Source: Brachionus plicatilis
Taxonomy: Eukaryota > Rotifera > Eurotatoria > Ploima > Brachionidae
Assembly (NCBI GenBank): GCA_010279815.1
Contig: QEOQ01000122.1
Location: forward strand, 442,058-499,919
Length of the DNA stretch: 57,862 nt
Reading direction: 5' to 3'
The notes under the pieces are model-generated. The model had not been told where the DNA came from and did no database searches. It saw nothing but the letters and a program-made list of their open reading frames with translations. Position numbers and translations under genes: made by a program. Below, piece after piece: positions 55,405 through 57,862 of this stretch (its first letter is position 1; each line of letters opens with the position of its first letter).

Positions 55405-56650
55405 CTAAACATTGATATTTTTTAATTGGATAATTTAATTTTAATTAATTGAAGCTTTAGCTATCTTAAAATTTTAGAACATATTCAAAATTTTATCTAG
55501 TTTATATTTTTCTCATTAAATTCTATAACACATCTGAAAAGAAAGTACATTTGAAGACTTCAAGTCTTTTAGAGACTTAAGAAATGATCTCGTACAATCC
55601 AAACATATTGAAAATAATAGTATTGATTCATCTTTTCGTTTGATCAATATTTTAAATTATCTTTCTCATTTTTATACTTTTAAAATTTGAATTAAAATTC
55701 GAATCGAATAGATTGAGTATAAAAACAGAGATAAGTTTACTGTGAATATAAGAAAAATTTTTAAAAGTATTAATTAGGACATATTTTAAAATTAAAATCA
55801 AAAATCAAAAAAAAATATTGATTTCTTATTTAATAAAAGGAGCGTATGAAAATTTTAATTAAGAGAAATTATACTTTTTTTTCTATTTTTAAATGAAATG
55901 ACACACACAAATGTTTAATTATAGAGAAAATACATTTATATTGCAGTTTTTTATTGTACTAAAATGTATTTTTTATCGACATTAGTGTACAATAATTTGA
56001 TAAAACACTAAAATGTTCAAACGCTAAAGTGCTTTTTTGTGCATAATTTTTCTATTCAAAAATAAATTATTTAATTCAATGAAAATAAAAAAAAGAATAA
56101 TTTGTATCTAATTTCTATACTTTTGAAAAAATTTAAAAAAAAAGTACGATATGAACTAGAATACATAATTTTTAAGAAGTGAGGCCATTGAATTAAAAAA
56201 TAACATTTTAATTTTAAAAAGGATTGTTTGTAAATTTTTTTATTAACTAAATATCTATTTTTTTGGGATTATTTCTAATATTCAATTGTACATTAAAGTA
56301 GCACAATGTTTTCAATCAAAAAAGTACTGTAAACTCTTGACTACTACTCATGGAAAAATTTCAAAATTTGGGTTTATTCTTTATGGAACTAATACCATCG
56401 AAACCATGTTATAAAATTTTTTATTTTTTTTAGAATAAACCTTAACTCCTGACTTTGAACTATGAGAAAGCGCAAAAATTTACTTTAATTTTAGAATAAT
56501 TTTGAATTTCTTCTAGAATAATCTTATAAAATTGTGGAGTTAAATTCGAAATTTACAAAAATTAAAAATTAACCTTTATTCTAATTTTTGTATTTATTCT
56601 TAGAGTAAATGTTAAATAAATCAATTTAATAGCCTAAAAAACTGAATAAA
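55405..56650. other. intergenic AT-rich, no gene seen
   Basis: No believable ORF, inverted repeat or RNA gene. Confidence 0.4.
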
Positions 56651-56655
56651 AACAT

Positions 56656-57330
56656 TTATCGATTATTTTGCCTAATAATTTTACCATTTTCTTCACGAGG
56701 TAGCCTTTCTCTACCACGTTTCTTTGGTGTTAATTGATTTTGATGTACAGTAGTTAACTTTGATTAGTTGTTTCTTTATTTGAAAATAAGATACAGGAAG
56801 CAGAGCTTTAAATATGCGAGTAACTAGCCGTTATTTTATAAAAAATGTGTGTAAACATTGATGGGCTTTGTTCAAAAAGGGTAGAGGAGGTTTAATTTAA
56901 ATAAATTTATTTTTCAAATTGTAAATGAAATAAGATTATAAAATATCAAATAAAAGTAAAAATAAAATGTCTTAATTGGTGTACAAAAGATTTTTCAACT
57001 TGTTTTTGATTAAGCATTGAGTTTTAAGGCTAAATTAGTATTTTAAAAAATCTAAATATATATTATTAATATTTTTATTAATCATTAATCATTTTAGATG
57101 AGTATAAAAATTACAGAAAATTGTATTTGAAATGTAAAATTTTAATTAAAGATATATGTTTTGAATAGAAATTATAGGTAGTTACATAGGTTGTTGACAT
57201 TTGTTAGCTGCTGATGTTCTTGTTCTTTTTTTTGGTATAGAAACGTCAGGGGATTCTTTATTTGATTTTGAAATTGGTGTGGTGTCTATTCCTTTTGATG
57301 GATAAATGGTTTTATTTGTCGAAGATTAAT
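56656..57330 (-). pseudogene. two coding-like fragments, basic, possibly transposon derived
   Basis: On the minus strand 57330-57182 reads NLRQIKTIYPSKGIDTTPIS then KSNKESPDVSIPKKRTRTSA, ANKCQQPM and stops. About 440 bp further on, 56745-56656 reads QNQLTPKKRGRERLPREENG then KIIRQNNR and stops. Both are basic, with KKRTR and KKRGR (AT-hook-like) motifs, and may belong to one broken or spliced protein. The KKRGR tail recalls the SWIM fragment at 30.6 kb. No domain is firmly recognised. Confidence 0.3.
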
Positions 57331-57714
57331 TAATTAATTGTAAATTTCATGGCAGATAAAATAGTAAAAGAACAATAATTGTTTGTTGTTTTCTTTTAAT
57401 TCTTTTTATTATATTATTAAACAAAACCGATAGCCTATAGTTTCGCTGAAGTATTCGTCGAATCAGAATGCAGGGTTTCAATTCTTGAATTGAAAAATCG
57501 TTCAGTATCCTAGATTTTCCTATGTACACATCTGGTTATTAGCTCGTCGCGATGCTCGTTCCCCGCAATCTAATTATTTAAAATTTCACGAAGTTAGCGA
57601 GTTATCGATGTCAAGGTTGAATAGTGAGAGAGAATAGATAATTGATTGATTACCAATTATCAATTAAGTATTAATATATATTCAGTCTATCATATTTATT
57701 GAGTGAGAGATATG

Positions 57715-57862
57715 TAGGGACAGGACTGAGTCATTCTATTCCATTGGTTGTAAGACTGGTGAAGGAATACAAAGAAGGTTTCGAATCAAGATATATTGAA
57801 TACCCAACTCCATTGTGTAATTGCTACCTTACTATTTCTTCTTTTTTTCCTGAAACTTGAAC
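57715..57862. repeat. dispersed repeat copy, cut by window end
   Basis: ATTCCATTGGTTGTAAGACT, AAAGAAGGTT and TTTCTTCTTTTTTTCCTGAA resemble 29325-29450. Class unknown; the right border lies beyond the window. Confidence 0.45.

Overview
The window is nuclear DNA of a small, very AT-rich animal. Canonical introns (GT...AG, about 46-61 nt) interrupt clearly metazoan genes: eIF2B beta, UFD1, ribosomal protein P1, a neuronal-calcium-sensor protein, EGF/Kunitz secreted proteins, a Shisa-like protein and a GAB-like docking adaptor. Base composition, tiny introns, compact genes and abundant short DNA transposons would fit a monogonont rotifer of the Brachionus type. That is an inference from style, not a match I could run.

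Layout. 0-2.6 kb: a 110-bp satellite with 220-bp higher-order structure, low-complexity DNA and an unrecognised GC-richer block. 3.7-4.8 kb (minus): a four-TM membrane protein and a small secreted Cys-rich peptide gene with an apparent frameshift. 6.8-7.5 kb (+): NCS-type EF-hand protein with a TATA box. 8-11 kb: transposon remains (IR element, LINE tail, SWIM fragment, possible solo LTR). 12.2-17.7 kb (+): EIF2B2, UFD1 and a 7-EGF secreted protein in series. 19.1-20.0 kb: a terminal-inverted-repeat element with an 82-codon ORF. 22.6-26.9 kb (+): a second, 866-aa secreted protein with about 16 EGF repeats and a C-terminal Kunitz domain. 27-45 kb is mostly mobile DNA: a hAT element nested in another MITE, several elements with 8-bp target duplications, a TA-flanked family, LINE pieces and an ORF1-like protein, plus a few orphan coding exons at 34 kb.

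The most unusual part is 46.0-54.9 kb. It is a very large inverted repeat (arms about 3.4 and 4.0 kb, spacer 1.35 kb). Each arm holds the same 287-codon gene with identical predicted protein. That protein looks like a stripped-down GAB/DOS adaptor: part of a PH domain, a YVPL site, and a C-terminal pair of tyrosine motifs resembling the SHP2-binding pair of GAB1. The spacer holds RPLP1 (minus) and most of a Shisa-like gene (+). The inner breakpoint cuts that gene's first exon, so the right arm carries only a 5' stub, followed by a MITE fragment. The right arm also carries two insertions absent from the left. The left arm therefore looks ancestral and the right arm a recent inverted copy, unless the palindrome is an assembly artefact.

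Functionally the genes are a normal mix: translation (EIF2B2, RPLP1), ubiquitin/p97 pathway (UFD1), calcium sensing, receptor-tyrosine-kinase docking (GAB-like), and extracellular proteins. No operon-like coupling is implied. Splice sites, products and element borders were read by eye.
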